Positions 62,419-64,000 of a DNA stretch of 64,000 nt are shown here, piece after piece. Under the pieces are notes generated by a model. It saw only the letters and a program-made list of their open reading frames with translations. It made no database searches and was not told the origin of the DNA. Both the position numbers and the translations under genes were made by a program. Source of the DNA: Butyrivibrio sp. WCD3002. GTDB taxonomy: Bacteria > Bacillota > Clostridia > Lachnospirales > Lachnospiraceae. The stretch lies in NCBI RefSeq assembly GCF_000424265.1, contig NZ_AUJO01000008.1:115579-179578 (forward strand), read 5' to 3'. Position 1 is the stretch's first letter, and the number at the start of each line of letters is the position of its first letter.

Positions 62419-63894
62419 TTATAATCCAGCGATGTGATGATTGATGCATAGTTTTTTCTTTATCTCTGATGGAAGCGTTCCCTGTATAGCAGCCATATAC
62501 TTCCCAAGCTCATAGTGTCTGTTCTTTTCAGATTTCATTACCTCTGTAGGTGAGAAATATGACATCTCATAACCTGCAGCATCTTTTAATTCTTCTCTTT
62601 GGAACTTAGCTAGTTCAAGCATATCTCCACCGTTGTAGAAGTATGCTCTGAGCCTTCCCATTTTTCCTGCTCCACACTTGCTCCATCCCATCGGCCTTGA
62701 GCTCATTCGTGATGATAAAACATGGCTCACATGTCCTTCAGCGCTACACCCTGGTAGTTTTCTTCTATTACTCAGCCTGACTTTGCATGGCATCCAGTTA
62801 TCAAGGATATATTTTCTTCCTTCTTCAATGCTCGAAGCCTGCTTTTTATCACCGGCTTCAAGATACTCCTTTATCATGTCCACGTATGAATTAAAGTCAT
62901 TCTTAGTCTTTTGCATGATGATCTTTCGGAGTTCTGAAATAGCATCCCACTGACTATCCTGGAGATGGCTGGTAATCTTTCCAAGGTACTTCTGCATATG
63001 AAACTCATCCATTGTCACTATGACTCCGGAAACATTTTTCTTCCCAGCTTCAATCCATGCACCACCATCGCCATTTATGTATATCTTTTCGATACGACTC
63101 ATATCATAGTGTGTATCTATATATGCGTAGATGCGCTCCCAGAAGGCATCGTTTGTCTCACTGGTACTGTCAGAGCAAAAGTAATGAGGATTGATAAGCC
63201 TATGTCTCTTACTCTTTGGGGATTCATTTTCAATACCTTCATAGACATAGACTAGCTTTTCTATCATGCTGTTATACTTATAACCATTTTCACCTTTGAT
63301 CAGATCACCCTTTTTCTCCTTGAACTGGAGCGATACATGATCCTCGTCAGCATCTATGTACAGGAACTGTACGAATTTCTTATCTACCAACACTTCATCT
63401 TCGGGTGAAAACTGCAATGCATGTATTTTCTTCATCACGGTCTGTTTACTGACAGAATCGAGTATGCTTGTTTTTTCTCCGCCTCTTCGATATGAAGTCT
63501 GAACTGTTTCTTCTAAAAGCCTTGCTTCTGCGTCCTCTGTCATTCTTTCATGAGGATCCATCCCCATGAGCATATCTATGATATAAGAGCGTTTTCCTTC
63601 TGCTTTGTTTTTGAACAAAGTCTTGTTGTAATTAACGCTACCAAGGGATGTTATAAGCTGCTTGGCCTCGTGTCTGTCCACCACCCATGAAAGCTTTCTC
63701 ATCTCACTTTCTGTGATCATCTGATCCAGATATCCAAGCGTCTCCTCTATCATTCTTATACCAGCCTTATGAAGCTCATCTGTCAGCTTAGTAATGTAGG
63801 ATGCGATATCTGAGGGATCTTTCAAAAAATCATCCTCAAGCCTTTCAAAAACTGGTACACATTCCTCGTTAAAATACTGTATACTTTTTACCAT
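62419..63894 (-). CDS. ISLre2 family transposase (UPF0236)
   Basis: A 491-residue transposase that appears intact. Family markers are IEKIYINGDGGAWIEAG (containing a conserved Asp), VIVTMDEFHMQKYL and the C-terminal GCSAEGHVSHVLSSRMSSRP followed by MGWS. The ATG at 63894 has AGAGG 8 bases upstream; a GTG 9 bases earlier is less likely. It moves the element by a DDE-type mechanism by family analogy. It has no accessory genes. Confidence 0.92.
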   Translation of the reverse strand: MVKSIQYFNEECVPVFERLEDDFLKDPSDIASYITKLTDELHKAGIRMIEETLGYLDQMITESEMRKLSWVVDRHEAKQLITSLGSVNYNKTLFKNKAEGKRSYIIDMLMGMDPHERMTEDAEARLLEETVQTSYRRGGEKTSILDSVSKQTVMKKIHALQFSPEDEVLVDKKFVQFLYIDADEDHVSLQFKEKKGDLIKGENGYKYNSMIEKLVYVYEGIENESPKSKRHRLINPHYFCSDSTSETNDAFWERIYAYIDTHYDMSRIEKIYINGDGGAWIEAGKKNVSGVIVTMDEFHMQKYLGKITSHLQDSQWDAISELRKIIMQKTKNDFNSYVDMIKEYLEAGDKKQASSIEEGRKYILDNWMPCKVRLSNRRKLPGCSAEGHVSHVLSSRMSSRPMGWSKCGAGKMGRLRAYFYNGGDMLELAKFQREELKDAAGYEMSYFSPTEVMKSEKNRHYELGKYMAAIQGTLPSEIKKKLCINHHIAGL

Positions 63895-64000
63895 GGAGAA
63901 CACCTCTGTCTTTTATAGTTTGGTTTAGTCACCTTTAACTTTATCAGACTTTGGTGTTCTCTTGTGTTTTATTTAATCCGAGTGAAAATTTACGCTAGCG

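Larger units (their letters stand above)
62152..63995 (-). mobile_element. ISLre2-family insertion sequence, about 1.84 kb
   Basis: Both ends begin GCGTAAATTT reading inward (62152 rightward; 63995 leftward), and the similarity continues as CGG and AAATAAAA blocks over about 27 bp. These fit terminal inverted repeats. One transposase gene fills most of the element. About 265 bp between the left end and the transposase stop are non-coding and carry a large hairpin. The flanks (...AATAGGGCC and TAGCG...) show no visible target duplication; only 5 bases remain after the right end. Confidence 0.8.

Noticed and set aside
62075..62437. 120-residue plus-strand ORF over the insertion-sequence end and hairpin
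   Set aside because: It spans the heat-shock promoter, the terminal repeat and the hairpin arms, has no ribosome-binding site and no recognisable protein pattern.
62143..64000. Target-site duplication of the insertion sequence
   Set aside because: The left flank ends TAGGGCC and the right flank starts TAGCG; they do not match beyond three bases, and only five bases remain on the right.

Overview
The window looks like a chromosome segment of a low-GC, strictly anaerobic Gram-positive bacterium of the Lachnospiraceae, most like Butyrivibrio or a near relative. This is inferred from gene content and order: a type III glutamine synthetase, an hrcA-grpE-dnaK-dnaJ operon behind a perfect CIRCE element, an ftsE-ftsX-M23 peptidase-S41 peptidase cluster, the block ireB-ruvX-DUF1292-fur-rnj-short MltG-TrmR-U32, a YjfB motility protein, and plant-glycan glycosidases. 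Genus and species cannot be fixed from sequence reading alone.

Layout. 1-2.8 kb: end of a YitT-type membrane protein, a zinc-ribbon membrane protein and a SulP anion transporter. 3-13.6 kb: a probable beta-mannoside locus with a family-5 binding lipoprotein, two permeases, two ATPases and a GH2 beta-mannosidase, divergent from an AraC-type regulator. A perfect catabolite-repression (cre-like) site lies in the divergent promoter region. 13.7-22.8 kb: uracil permease, a second zinc-ribbon protein, a PHP phosphoesterase, an unrecognised 59-residue protein, a rhodanese protein, a GH27 alpha-galactosidase with an inserted domain, a U32-like cysteine-rich protein and a GH43 enzyme. 22.8-28.2 kb: cell-division and wall-remodelling operon plus a CdaR/PucR regulator. 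28.3-36 kb: yjfB, then membrane glycosyltransferase and polymerase-like genes, an RNA-binding CvfB, an acyl-ACP thioesterase and a WxcM/FdtA sugar isomerase. 36-39.6 kb: AI-2E family exporter, a degenerate GGDEF-EAL protein, and a small membrane protein. 39.6-43.3 kb: tRNA-Gln(CUG), glutamine synthetase III and a U32 peptidase. 43.4-49.4 kb: the conserved RNA/peptidoglycan/regulation block, MtaB, and an HPr-like protein lacking the phosphorylated histidine. 49.6-56.8 kb: thiI-nifS-rsmE-prmA, then an oxidoreductase and a fused, shortened TIM barrel/beta-propeller protein. 57-62.1 kb: heat-shock operon. 62.15-64 kb: an ISLre2-type insertion sequence just upstream of the heat-shock promoter.

The beta-mannosidase, alpha-galactosidase and GH43 enzyme suggest intracellular breakdown of imported galactomannan and xylan fragments. 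The signals not explained by ordinary genes are these: (i) two 120-bp intergenic palindromic elements that align without gaps, about 75% identical by hand count, with compensatory base changes in their stems; (ii) a yjfB leader combining a sigma-D type promoter with a near-consensus CsrA hairpin placed before a Shine-Dalgarno site that itself contains GGA; (iii) two rho-independent terminators buried inside the coding sequence of convergent genes; (iv) a large 126-bp hairpin inside the non-coding part of the insertion sequence; (v) the shortened barrel/propeller fusion. I found no CRISPR array, prophage, defence system or recognisable riboswitch.
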